Of a stretch of 64,000 bases of DNA, positions 1-12,600 are shown one piece after another. The DNA comes from Halisarca cf. caerulea (Eukaryota > Porifera > Demospongiae > Chondrillida > Halisarcidae): NCBI GenBank assembly GCA_963170055.1, contig CAUJGJ010000467.1, positions 348,901 to 412,900 of the forward strand, written 5' to 3'. The notes under the pieces were generated by a model, which saw nothing but the letters and a program-made list of their open reading frames with translations, was not told where the DNA came from and searched no databases. The stretch's first letter is position 1, and every line of letters begins with the position of its first letter. The position numbers and the translations under genes are program-made.

Positions 1-845
<845 letters not shown>

Positions 846-893
846 CTTCTGCTCTGTGGGTGTACTTGTTCACAAGTTACAAAACTCTATAAC

Positions 894-1848
894 CTCTGCA
901 CTGTCCTCAGCTCTACACAGTCCTCAACTCTTCACTGTCCTCAGCTCTACACTGTCCTCAGCTCTACACTGTCCTCAGCTCTACACAGTCCTCAACTCTT
1001 CACTGTCCTCAGCTCTACACTGTCCTCAGCTCTACACAGTCCTCAGCTCTACACTGTCCTCAGCTCTACACAGTCCTCAGCTCTTCACTGTCCTCAGCTC
1101 TTCACTGTCCTCAGCTCTACACTGTCCTCAGCTCTACTCAATCAGCTCTACACTGTCCTCAGCTCTACTCAATCAGCTCTACACTGTCCTCAGCTCTACT
1201 CAATCAGCTCTACACTGTCCTCAGCTCTACTCAATCAGCTCTACACTGTCCTCAGCTCTACACAGTCCTCAACTTTTCACTGTCCTCAGCTCTACACTGT
1301 CCTCAGCTCTACACAGTCCTCAGCTCTTCACTGTCCTCAGCTCTACACAGTCCTCAACTCTTCACTGTCCTCAGCTCTGCACTGTCCTCAGCTCTACACA
1401 GTCCTCAGCTCTACACTGTCCTCAGCTCTACACAGTCCTCAGCTCTTCACTGTCCTCAGCTCTACACTGTCCTCAGCTCTACTCAATCAGCTCTACACTG
1501 TCCTCAGCTCTACTCAATCAGCTCTACACTGTCCTCAGCTCTACTCAATCAGCTCTACACTGTCCTCAGCTCTACACTGTCCTCAGCTCTACTCAATCAG
1601 CTCTACACTGTCCTCAGCTCTACACTGTCCTCAGCTCTACACTGTCCTCAGCTCTACACTGTCCTCAGCTCTACTCAATCAGCTCTACACTGTCCTCAGC
1701 TCCACACTGTCCTCAGCTCTACACAGTCCTCAATCAGCTCCACACTGTCCTCAGCTCTACACAGTCCTCAATCAGCTCTACACTGTCCTCAGCTCCACAC
1801 TGTCCTCAGTTCCACACTGTCCTCAGCTCTACACTGAGCTCTGCAGTG
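894..1848. repeat. 17-bp minisatellite in the TIKI-FARSA spacer
   Basis: Units of CTCTACACTGTCCTCAG with CTCTACACAGTCCTCAG and 14-bp CTCTACTCAATCAG variants. Read-through open frames here are repeat artefacts. No gene was found between 846 and 2870. Confidence 0.9.
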
Positions 1849-1950
1849 TCTCCTTATATAGCAGTAGGTGCTGTGGATGTGGGATGGGATTCCATGCATT
1901 CAGAAATCTATATAGCCTCTTGTGGAATTATGCACCACCAGCTAGCATCT

Positions 1951-2314
1951 AGGGCCTGCTTCCAGGGCTGTGGGAGGGGCCTGCTTCCAGGATTGTGGGA
2001 GGGGCCTGCTTCCAGGGCTGGGGAGGTGACCTGCTTTCAGGGTTGTGGGAGGGGCCTGCTTCCAGGATTGTGGGAGGGGCCTGCTTCCAGGGCTGGGGAG
2101 GTGACCTGCTTTCAGGGTTGTGGGAGGGGCCTGCTTCCAGGATTGTGGGAGGGGCCTGCTTCCAGGGCTGGGGAGGTGACCTGCTTCCAGGGTTGTGGGA
2201 GGGGCCTGCTTCCAGGGCTGTGGGAGGTGGTCTGCTTCCAGAGCTGGGGGAGGGGCCTGCTTCCAGGGCTGGGGAAGTGGCCTGCTTCCAGGGCTGGGGG
2301 AGTGGTTGAAGGAA
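1951..2314. repeat. 25-bp minisatellite in the TIKI-FARSA spacer
   Basis: Units of GCCTGCTTCCAGGGCTGTGG plus GAGGG, with a three-unit higher-order pattern (GGCTGTGG, GATTGTGG, GGCTGGGG). Confidence 0.9.
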
Positions 2315-2518
2315 AGAACACATCGATCTGTTTATTACCACTACAAGTTATGCCAGTCAAAGCAAATCATTACTTTGAAGTTTACCAGGGATGCATCTTT
2401 TGGTTGCTGTGATCTCCTGTCATCCACATAGTACTGTAGGTGTGTACTTCACTACATGTGGCCTAGGCTATATCAGATGTCCACTGTTGACTGTACATAG
2501 CATTCTCTAGTTCCACAA

Positions 2519-2597
2519 CACCTCGTGGAGGGCCTGAGGTGCGCCTCGTGGAGGGCCTGAGGTGCGCCTCGTGGAGGGCCTGAGGTGCACCTCGTGG
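2519..2597. repeat. 23-bp short tandem repeat
   Basis: Just over three copies of CCTCGTGGAGGGCCTGAGGT plus GCG, 270 bp downstream of the FARSA stop. Confidence 0.85.
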
Positions 2598-2870
2598 TTG
2601 ACCTGCATAAGATACACCCACACAACAAAGCTGGCCGTGGACTATTTGTTGGAGGATATAGTTCACTTCTTCTGTAGCCAGGTCTGGTCTGTGGTTTCAT
2701 AGTGGGGCTAGCTTTCTGTGGAAATAACTTCTACTAAAATAATAACCTTATTGAATGATTCAAATTAATCAAATATGATATTAGATACTGCATTGAATCC
2801 GAACATCACAGTGGGGTACAATAGCTATTCACTGTTTCCATCAACATTAATGAGAATAATACATTTATTC

Positions 2871-4048
2871 CTAAATTCTACATATTGGGTTGTTGTAGAC
2901 CATCTCCAGGTTAACTTTGTGTCCAACTAGCTCTCGAATGTTGCTTATCCCATACTTTATCATGGTGGGTCTGAGGGGGAGGACACATGTTGCAAGGATG
3001 CCTGACATTACAACTACGTTCACACACACACACACACACACCTTTCAAGGGACAATCCCCAAGCAATAACAGAGACATCTTCTGGTAAACCCATGGGTAG
3101 TAACATCTCAGGACGAAACACTCCAGAGTTTCCCACCTCTACCCACTTCTTTAGACCTAGGGAACAAGATGGCAGCAGGGTCAGTGAATGATGGCAGCAG
3201 GGAAAGAGTGGAGGAGGAGGAGGGGAGGGGAGAGTGGTTGTCAAGGAGACAAGGGGAGAGTGGTGGTCAGGAAAGGCATATGTAATGTTTACACAAATAC
3301 ACTGGGAGTCAATGATCCAAACCAGTGGCTCCCTATCTTGTTTGTGTGAGATATCTGACTACCCTCAGAGATAGAGCAGGAAGGCGGACTGCAGACAGAG
3401 AGTCTGCCAACCACAACAAAAAGGGAGTCATTTGTTGATAAGCATCTGATAGGATCCCTTCTGCAGTTGGGACCCAGGGACATCTCCACAAGTCTGCATG
3501 GTTCTGCCAGCAATGCGATTGGGATATTCAGGAATACTTCACAAAGAGGATTTAAGGTGTGCATAGCTCCAGCATAAACCACAACTTCCTCTTATCTTCA
3601 ATGATATATTTTTGACTGTAATATAATGTTGCCAAGCAACCCAAGACAGCCTGTAGCTGTGTGATCAATATACGTATCTCACACAGCTACAGGCTGTCTT
3701 GCACATCCACAATCACAGAGAGCACCCATGTAGCCACACCCACAGACATGCGCCCATGTAGCCACACCTAGCAATACACATTCATGTAGCCACACCCACT
3801 GACACACCCCTACGTATCTCCATGTACAATTCCCTGTAAACTCTTGCCCTAACCTTCGTGGTAGCTGAAGATCTCCATACTTGGCTCAGTGTAGGGGTTG
3901 TAAGCCGGCTTGAACCTCAACTTCTCGATACCTGAAAGGGAGACAACAGAGTCATAGAAAGCCTGTTAGGTCGCAAACACGTGTGTATGTACATCCCCAA
4001 GGATCCCAGTCCCCTTCTCTCGATGGCTGCTCTCCTTCTACCACTATG

Positions 4049-4094
<46 letters not shown>

Positions 4095-5979
4095 ATAACA
4101 ATCCCAGCCCACCAATCCTCTGCAACTCCTCTTCAGTCACATCTAAACCTCCACAAACAGACAGTCAGCCAATCCCACCTTTGGACACACCCTTATCCAT
4201 CCCCGATTTGTCCAACCCCCTGTCCCTCCCCTCTCCTCTATAACCCTGCCCCTCCCCTCTCCTCTCCAACCCCCCCCCCCCCCCAACCCTCTCCCATTCA
4301 ACCCCTGCCCCACCCCTCTTCAGGCCCCTGCCCCTCCCCTCTCCTCTCTGACCCCCCTCCCCCAACCCTCTCCCATTCAACCCCTGCCCCATCCCTCTTC
4401 AGGCCCCTACCCCTCCCCTCTCCTCTCTGACCCCCCTCCCCCAACCCTCTCCCATTCAACCCCTGCCCCATCCCTCTTCAGGCCCCTACCCCTCCCCTCT
4501 CCTCTCTGACCCCCCTCCCCCAACCCTCTCCCATTCAACCCCTACCCCATCCCTCTTCAGGACCCTACCCCTCCCCTACTCCACACTCAACTGAAGAGAA
4601 GTTGGAATGCAATTCCACACCTCACCCACAACATTCTTGCCAAGGATACAAACAAAAATATTTCCAACAACAAACAACTTGTTTTCATAAATATTTTAAT
4701 GAAATGCTATGAAATATAGATCCTTCAATGCTGCAATGAAGCATAGCATGTTAATCTAGGTGGATGAGACTCATTGGCTGGTGATGGAATCCCAACAACG
4801 CATAGAAGTGGATATCCGCTAACATGAGAGAGGCAAGTGGTACTGGAGGGGCACACACCACACACCTCACACACATACCTAGCACACATGCTCACTACAC
4901 AAGACCACACAATAATTGTGAGGTGAGTAACAAGCAGTGGTCACCATGCCTTCAACAGCTCCTACCCACACCCACACTGCTCAGCAGAGACAAAGAAGAT
5001 CAAAGGGAGGACACTGGCCACAAGCATAACACAAACACGTCCTGTCATTCCACACCCCAGGGCATACCGCCTGGAGGAGAGGGGCCAGCCTACAAGACTG
5101 CCTTAAGGAGATCGCTTACCATTCATGGCCAAAGTGGATCATCTATCACTGATGGATGATGGGGTTTATGCTTTGGTGGGTACACACACATATACAGGGA
5201 GGGGGAGTTCCCTACTAACCTAGTTTGCTGAAGAACTCATAGAGAATCCCTATAAGGTGTCCAAGGCTGATGTTTCTATCAGCAACAACTCCTTCTATCT
5301 GATGGAACTCAGCAAGATGAGTGGCATCAAGGGTCTCGTTACGAAACACTCGATCAACAGAGAACAGCTTCGCAGGCTTGAATCCATTCTGAGCAATGGA
5401 GTAGAGCATGCGGGCACTCACAGCTGTAGTGTGTGTCCGCATAATGTTCTTCTGAGCTTCTTCTCGTTTCCAGGAGTACTTGTAACTAAGTATGTACCAT
5501 AACAAGACACATTCAATACAAAAACACACAGACCGGGTCACACCTTCACAAACCCCTGGGAGCCATATCCCCCAGTTTCGTGTACCTCCTTCACTCTCTG
5601 AAGGTAGTCTTCTGGGAAGACGTGAGACTTCTCAGGATCTGCCAAGAAACACAGCTGACTCAATCCCGTGACAAGAGATGGAAAGAGGGAGTACCTTCTA
5701 TGAAGAAAGTGTCATGAGCATCCCTGGCTGGGTGCTGCTGGGGCTGGAAGAGGGCATCAAAGTTCCAGAAGGAGCTCTCCACATAGTTGTTTGTTGGCAT
5801 CTCTGTGAACCCCATCTGTAGGAATATTTCTCTGTATTCTGATCTCACTTTCATCAGAGGATGAAGATGACCACAGGGAAGAGGAACGCCTTTTGCTTTG
5901 AAGTTGTATGGCTTAAATGTTTTGGTCTTCCAATTTCCACTACACCATGCATACAAGGATAAAACCTAATTCGGGTGTC

Positions 5980-6058
<79 letters not shown>

Positions 6059-8845
6059 CCACGATTGTATCATCTCTGGTGTGAGCTCTGTGTCAGGTTT
6101 TTCAATGGTTGTGGTGAATCTCTCACCCTTGGTGACAACAAAGGCCTTGGTTGTACTAAGCAAGATAGGCAGTCACATGGAAATCACATGCATAGGTTCA
6201 CTCAGTAGACACACACACTACCAGTAACTTCCCGGAATGCTACCCACAAGAACAGCACACACAGGTCACATGCCAACGCTATCCCCCATTCATGTAGCAC
6301 ACACATACGTATGCTAGTCTAGCTGCTAGTCCACACTTCTCCTCGCCCATGCGGGAGATGGATGGGACTTGTGGTTAAAATAATACATATACGTACACAC
6401 ATTAACACCACTGTGGACAGAACTTCACAGAGGTTTGACAGAACGCACACATTTGTAACAAGTTTCCTTTTCTTCAGTTCTTTAAGATCACCTCCCTCCA
6501 CCTCCTTTCCTCCTGAGATGCTCTTTAGTATGTTTGCTACGTTGTCCACCACCCGGTCCACCTTGCGGTACACCCGTGGTTCACCACCCTCGTTCTTCTC
6601 CAGCCGTAGCCAACCAGAGGACATGGCCTTACTGAACCCTATCTTTGCATTTGGTACAGACTTCTAAAAGTGGAAGATATTAAGGATACTGGCACTATGG
6701 ACTCTATAGATGGATAGAGGCACTATGGACCTTATAGACAGATAGCACTATAGACATTACAGGCAAATAGAAGCACAAAGAACATTACAGGTCGATAGAG
6801 ATACTAGGAATGCTACAGGCGGATAGAGGCACTAGGAACGGTACAGGTCGATAGAGGCACTAGGAACGGTACAGGCAGATAGAGGCACTAGGAACGGTAC
6901 AGGCAGATAGAGGCACTAGGAACAGTACAGGCGAATAGAGGCACTAGGAACGGTACAGGTGGATAGAGGCACTAGGAACGGTACAGGCAGATAGAGGCAC
7001 TACGGACCTTTTAGACAGATAGAAGTATTATGACCTTATAATAATTCATAGGTTATATAGGCAGTGGTGTATGTGTAGGTAGTTAATTATAGTTCATTAA
7101 TAATGTTATCATTATACTAATAATTACCTGTATCTATAATAATAATAATAATAATAATAATTTATTATTTTAACTGGGTGGCCATTAGCCTAAGCTACTA
7201 CTAAGGCCCCCAGTATCCCACACACTCGCTCTCACACACAATCAAATTAAAATCAAATTAAAATTGTTTGGTGGCTGCAGTAGGTCATCTTCTCATCTGT
7301 TCCCAGGTTGGTGGCAGGGGGTGCAGGGAAAAACTCCAAATGGCACACAGGTGGGGTGGTGTCTTTGGCTCAATGCTTGATTGACTTCAGTGCTAACCTA
7401 CTGAGCCACCAGCACCCCCCAACATGTGATGGTGAGACAAGGACCATATACCGTAGATGCTGATTTTTTTGCTAGGATGATATTTTTGCTAATTAGCAGG
7501 TTTAGGCTGTGATCGCAAAAATTTAGGAGTCATTTGCTGCCATTGTCTGTGTAGGTATTGTATGTGTACAGTGTCAACTGCAAAAATTAGATCGCAAATG
7601 TTCTTCCGTATGCAATATTAGCAAAATTTTAAGCCCACAGAAAAATCCGCATCTACGGTAATTCTAGTCTGACGTGACCAGACCGAATTCCTCCATTTGC
7701 AGGAGGAAATACGGTCTGGGGACAAATGCCACTATTGTTCGGTCTGGCCCTATCAGACAAATATAATTCAGTTTAAAGTACCCCCCTGGGTAGTTTAAAA
7801 TATCCCCCTGGGTAGTTTAAAATATCCCCCAGTTAGTTTAAACCAGTAAAATCAACCCCCATTGGACAAATATAACCCCCTTACCGGCAAACATTGACTG
7901 TGCATTACTTCAGCAGCATACTAGGTGGTGTCATGCCAGTCACTGTTGTGCAGGGCAAGTACTCAAACAGTTCCAAAAACTGTAAACACACGAACAAAGA
8001 AGACGCCATTTCAATGATGCACATGATGTAAAGACCGTTGACTGGAATGGTAGCCAATTGTAGTTTGTGTTGAGAATTTTCCTGCAAAACTTTACCCCGG
8101 GAGGGAGGATAAAATATCCTAGTACATTTTAACTGGGGGATAAAAATAGGGGGTTAGAATTCCCCGTGACACCGGACCTCTGCACAGTCCACCAGTGAGT
8201 GTTCCCTCACACATAATGGGATGGCCCCACCCATCATGGGATGGCCCCACCCATCATGGGATGGCCTCACCCATCATGGGATGGCCCCACCCATCATGGG
8301 ATGGCCCCATCATCCATCATGGGATGGCCCCACCCATCATGGAATGGCCCCATCCATCATGGGATGGCCCCATCATCCATCATGGGATTGCCCCACCATC
8401 GTTAGTATTATCTATGGCTCCACCCACCATGAGAGAGCTCTGGGGAGTTCCATTCTTCGGGTCAACAGCTTCAAAGACCCTCACTTCATGACTGCCATGT
8501 TCCATCACTGCCTGCCCTTCTTCTGTGGGAGCCCAAGTCGTGAATTGTCTTGGCTCAGTTTTTACTACCTACAAGCACAAGATCGGTCGCTTACTAGGGC
8601 ATCTCTACACGTGACTTTTGCATCCACACAACAGCACAATCATAAACGCGCTGTGGGACGGTAGATATTACACACACACTCACATCTCCCAAACTTTCCA
8701 GACTTTTGATGGCTCCTACAATTGTTTGGTGTTCTGTGTTTGTCTCCAGTGAATATTCCCATGTATCCAACTTCTCTCGATCATTTACAACCTTCAAAAT
8801 TGCTTCGGGTAAAGCCAAATCCGCTATAGCTAAGCCAGCGGCCAT
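2871..8845 (-). CDS. FARSA: Phenylalanyl-tRNA synthetase alpha subunit, cytosolic
   Basis: Ten exons, complement: 8684..8845, 8428..8568, 6449..6663, 6063..6155, 5695..5939, 5554..5638, 5220..5485, 3854..3931, 3042..3156, 2871..2970. Together 1500 nt, 499 aa (human about 508). All junctions keep frame. This is the catalytic alpha subunit of the alpha2-beta2 enzyme that charges tRNA-Phe in the cytosol. The N-terminal winged-helix DNA-binding-like domains are in exons 1-3. Class II motif 2 ([16 protein letters not shown], about residue 355) is in exon 7, and motif 3 (WGLSLERPTMI) spans exons 9-10. The start is the first ATG in frame ([11 protein letters not shown]); an upstream TTG in the same frame is not used. 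Exon 6 uses the less usual donor GG|GTTTGT, which alone restores GYGSQGYKYSW. Introns hold CA/TG tracts, a perfect hairpin, MITEs and a SINE-like repeat. Divergent from GAK with 24 bp between start codons. Confidence 0.95.
3642..3701. other. Perfect 23-bp hairpin in FARSA intron 8
   Basis: Arm 3642..3664 (starts CAAGACAGCCTGTAG) is the exact reverse complement of arm 3679..3701, with a 14-nt loop. RNA from either strand would fold into a 60-nt hairpin. It could be a small-RNA precursor or a young MITE core; I see no flanking duplication. Confidence 0.6.
4235..4575. repeat. C-rich minisatellite, FARSA intron 7
   Basis: About four units of roughly 78 bp containing AACCCTCTCCCATTCAACCC and TCTTCAGGCCCCTACCCCTC. 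A (CA)n tract precedes it at 4050..4092. Confidence 0.85.
6780..7010. repeat. 28-bp minisatellite, FARSA intron 2
   Basis: About eight units of GATAGAGGCACTAGGAACGG plus TACAGGCA. Confidence 0.85.
7171..7421 (-). mobile_element. SINE-like dispersed repeat, copy 1 (FARSA intron 2)
   Basis: About 250 bp shared with 44991..45232. Read on the minus strand it begins GGTGCTGGTGGCTCAGTAGG, which fits the tRNA A box (TGGCNNAGTGG), then GTGTGCCATTTGG, then GACCTACTGCAGCCACC. On the minus strand it ends in the AT-rich (TTA)n tract at its plus-strand left edge. A tRNA-derived SINE is my inference; the B box is not clear. Confidence 0.6.
7449..7660. mobile_element. MITE with TACCGTAGATGC termini
   Basis: Terminal inverted repeats of about 25 bp (TACCGTAGATGCTGATTTTT at left; reverse complement of the right end TACCGTAGATGCGGATTTTT). 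About 212 bp, non-coding, in FARSA intron 2. A TA target duplication is possible (Tc1/mariner-like). Confidence 0.7.
7679..8165. repeat. Unclassified repeat-like block with short hairpin
   Basis: Starts with an imperfect hairpin (CCAGACCGAATTCCT against AGGAAATACGGTCTGG, 7679..7720). Then three units of about 22 bp around CCCCCTGGGTAGTTTAAAATA follow, with related inverted sequence near 8105..8160. Possibly a degraded transposon; low confidence. Confidence 0.35.
8213..8400. repeat. 21-bp minisatellite, FARSA intron 2
   Basis: Units of CATCATGGGATGGCCCCACC C, ending just before FARSA exon 2. Confidence 0.85.
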
Positions 8846-8869
8846 TTTCTCGGTCAATGAAAGAGCAAA
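8846..8869. promoter_or_regulatory. 24-bp interval between divergent start codons (FARSA / GAK)
   Basis: Only 24 bp lie between the ATG of FARSA (8845, minus) and that of GAK (8870, plus). Each transcript's 5' leader must be almost nil, or start inside the partner's first coding exon. No AG acceptor giving a better GAK start is evident. Confidence 0.7.
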
Positions 8870-9572
8870 ATGGCTGAGCGTTTTTTCAAATCAGCCTTCA
8901 GCTACTTTTCCGGTTCGGGAGCTGAAGAAGGTGACAATGAAATGGTGGGAAAGACTGTCCAGTTCTCTGATAAATATAATTTTCTAATCAAAAGAGTTCT
9001 TGGAGAAGGTATATGCATTTACCATGTCTCGTAGTCAGTGACCTCGTCACGGTGATGATTCGTTTTACCAGGTGGCTTTGGTTATGTGTACTTGGCCCAA
9101 GATGTAACTACTGGGAAGAATTATGCCCTGAAGAAGCTTTGCGTCGATTCAGAACACGTCAAAGCAGTGAAACGGGAGATCGACATTCTGGTACGGACCG
9201 ACCGTTCCTTTAAACTTGTAATGAGTTAAATTGCAACTTTTGTTTCTGTAGAAGAAGCTGAGCGGTCATCCTAACATCGTGGTGTACTTATTAAGCACAG
9301 TATCGCCTGGTTCCAGAACTGCCAGTGGCAATGCTGAGTTTATGATCGTGACTGAGTTGTGTTCTGGAGGGTCTTTGGTCGAAGTGGTCAACACAGGAGG
9401 AGGTCTGAGTGTCAAGCAAGTTCTGAGAGTGTTCCATCAGGTCTGCCTAGCCGTGCAACACATGCATGGCATGAACCCACCCATCATCCACAGGGATCTC
9501 AAGGTTGGTTGTGGGTGTGGCACTGAACTAATGGGTGTGTCAAAGTCAATCTAATGCATTAAATTTTACAAG

Positions 9573-9607
<35 letters not shown>

Positions 9608-12600
9608 ACGCGCTATGGTACTGCACTATTTCTTGTGTGTAGATAGAGAATGTTCTCCTTGACAATGAGGGAGGAGTCAGGCTGTGTGACTTTGGTAGTG
9701 CCACTAGTGACAGAGTCCACCCCGATTCCTCCTGGACCCACAACCAGAGAGGTCTTGCTGAGGAGGAGGTACAGCTGCATTTGAGTGAATGGTATCATGC
9801 GACTATCATGTGACTTAATGTGCCTGTCTTTTCAGATCCATCGAAACACTACTCCCATGTATCGATCTCCTGAAATGATTGACCTGTATAGCAACCATCC
9901 CATCAATGAAAAAGCTGATATATGGGCTCTGGGTTGCATGTTGTACAAGCTCTGCTACACCATGCATCCTTTTGAGGACTCCGGGACTCTCAGGATACTC
10001 AATGCCAATTATAAGCTGCCTGAAGAGGACCAGTTGTTCTCCTCCTTCCATGAAATCATAAGTTAGTCTAGTAAAGCTCACCACTTGGATGGTGTGCGCC
10101 TTCGTTTCCATGTTGGGTGTGTCTGTCACATGTTGGGTGTGTCCGTCACATGTTGGGTGTGTCCGTCACATGTTAGGTGTGTCCATTGCATGTTGGGTGT
10201 GTCCACTACATGTTGGGTGTATCCACTACAGAGTCCTGCTTGGTTGTTGACCCTATGAGGAGGCCATCCATTGAACAAGTTCTGGAAGAGCTCAATGTTG
10301 TAGCTTTGCAGTACAACGAAGATCTCAGCAATGTACGTATGTATGTATGTATGCTACATATGTGTGTGTGTGTGTGTGTGCGTGCGTGCGTGTGTGCGTG
10401 CGTGCGTGTGTGCATGCGTGCGTGTGTGCGTGCGTGCGTGCGTGCATGTGTGTGTGTATAGTTGTGTATTCCATTACTGTTGCATTCCAGTTGGAGCCAG
10501 CCTTCCCTGTTGGCAGGACAGCAGTGGATACTGAAGTGGTTGGAGAGACCCGCTCGACGGCTCTGCAGAAGAGCCAGCAACAGGCCCACCAGATATGGGG
10601 GCGTGTTAAAGGCGGGGCAGGAAGTCTCATTAAGAGTATTAAGGATACCTCTTCCAAAGTCATCCACAGTGTGAACTGGTGGGTATGGTTTTGAGGCCTG
10701 TGGGTGCAGTTTTGTGGTCTGTAGGTGTGGTTTTGTAACCTGTGGGTGTGGCTTTGTGGCCTTGTGGTGCATGTATGTGGCTAGAGGGCAGCTGGGTATG
10801 TTTTGGTGATCTGTGGATGAAACTTTTGGTAAATGGATGTACATGATGTGTTGTGTGTTCACATGCATGTCACATGACCTTCTACTCCAGGGGCTCAAGT
10901 GGCAGTGTGGATGTCACATACATTACGTCAAGGATTCTTGGTTGGTACTCACTTGCTCCAGCTCCTGACTTGGGTTACATGTGTATGCTCTGTTTGGTTT
11001 GTAGTGATGTCATTTCCTGGTAACAGGATGGAGGAAGTTCGTGACTTCCTGGACAGGAACCATCCAGAGCAGTATCTTGTCTTCAACTTGTCAGACAAGG
11101 CCTATGATACCAGTATCCTTCATGGCCAGGTATGGGATGGGATTGGAACAGACTTACTGTGGTAGATAGTGATGGTACTTGGTGTGAGGATGAGTGGTGG
11201 TAGGTGATGTGAGGATGAGTGGTGGTAGGTGATGTGAGGATGAGGGTGGTAGGTGGTGTGAGGATGAGTGGTGGTAGGTGGTGTGAGGATGAGTGGTGGT
11301 AGGTGATGGAGGATGAGTGGTGGTAGGTGATGTGAGGATGAGTGGTGGTAGGTGATGTGAGGATGAGTGGTGGTAGGTGGTGTGAGGATGAGTGGTGGTA
11401 GGTGATGGAGGATGAGTGGTGGTAGGTGATGGAGGATGAGTGGTGGTAGGTGATGTGAGGATGAGTGGTGGTAGTTGGTGTGAGGATGAGTGGTGGTAGG
11501 TGATGTGAGGATGAGTGGTGGTAGGTGGTGTGAGGATGAGTGGTGGTAGTTGGTGTGAGGATGAGTGGTGGTAGGTGGTGTGAGGATGAGTGGTGGTAGG
11601 TGATGGAGGATGAGTGGTGGTAGGTGGTGTGAGGATGAGTGGTGGTAGGTGGTGTGAGGATGAGTGGTGGTAGGTGGTGTGAGGATGAGTGGTGGTAGGT
11701 GATGTGAGGATGAGTGGTGGTAGGTGATGTGAGGATGAGTGGTGGTAGGTGATGGTGTATGGGGAGCAGAGGGAGTGTGAGGGTGAGTGGTGGTGGTGTG
11801 AAGGTGAGTGGTGGTAGGTGGTTTGAGGGTGAGTGGTGATGGTGCGAGGGGGTGAGCAGTGATGGTGATAGTGTGAGTGGTGATGGTGTGATGATAGCAA
11901 ATGTGTGTATTGTGTTTGCTGTATATTCTGCTGTTCTACTTTGCATTTTTGCTATCCTGTGAACAGGTGGCAGACTTTGAGTGGCCTGTCCGTCAAGCCC
12001 CCAGTCTTGAGAAACTGGTGGACCTCTGCCGCAGCTTGGACTCCTGGTTGAGAGCTGATGGAAAGAATGTCATTGTAGTGCACTGCAATGTACGTACGTA
12101 CGTGGGTGGTGGGGGAGTGGTGGGGAGTAGTAGGGGTGTGGTAAGGGAGTGGTGGGGGGGTGGTGGGGAGTGAAGTGGGAGTGGCGGGGAGTGGTGGGGG
12201 AGTGAAGTGGGAGAGTAGCAAAGAGTGGTGGGGGAGTGAAGTGGGGGTGGTGGGAGTGACAGGGAGTGAAACAGGAGTGGCGAGGAGTGAAGCGGGAGTG
12301 GTGGGGGAGTGACAGCGAGTGCAGCAGGAGTGACGGGGAGTGGTGGGGGAGGGACAGCAAGTGCAGCAGGAGTGAAGCGGGAGTGGTGGGGGAGTGACGG
12401 GGAGTGGTGGGGGAGGGACAGCAAGTGCAGCAGGAGTGACAGGGAGTGGTGGGGGAGTGACAGCGAATGCAGTAGGAGTGAAGCGGGAGTGGTGGGGGAG
12501 GGACAGCAAGTGCAGCAGGAGTGACGGGGAGTGGTGGGGGATTGCTGATAGATGTAGTGACGGGGAGTGGTGGGGGATTGCTGATAGATGTAGTGACGGG

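Noticed and set aside
8846..8857. FARSA start four codons upstream
   Set aside because: That codon is TTG; the first ATG is at 8845 and gives [11 protein letters not shown].
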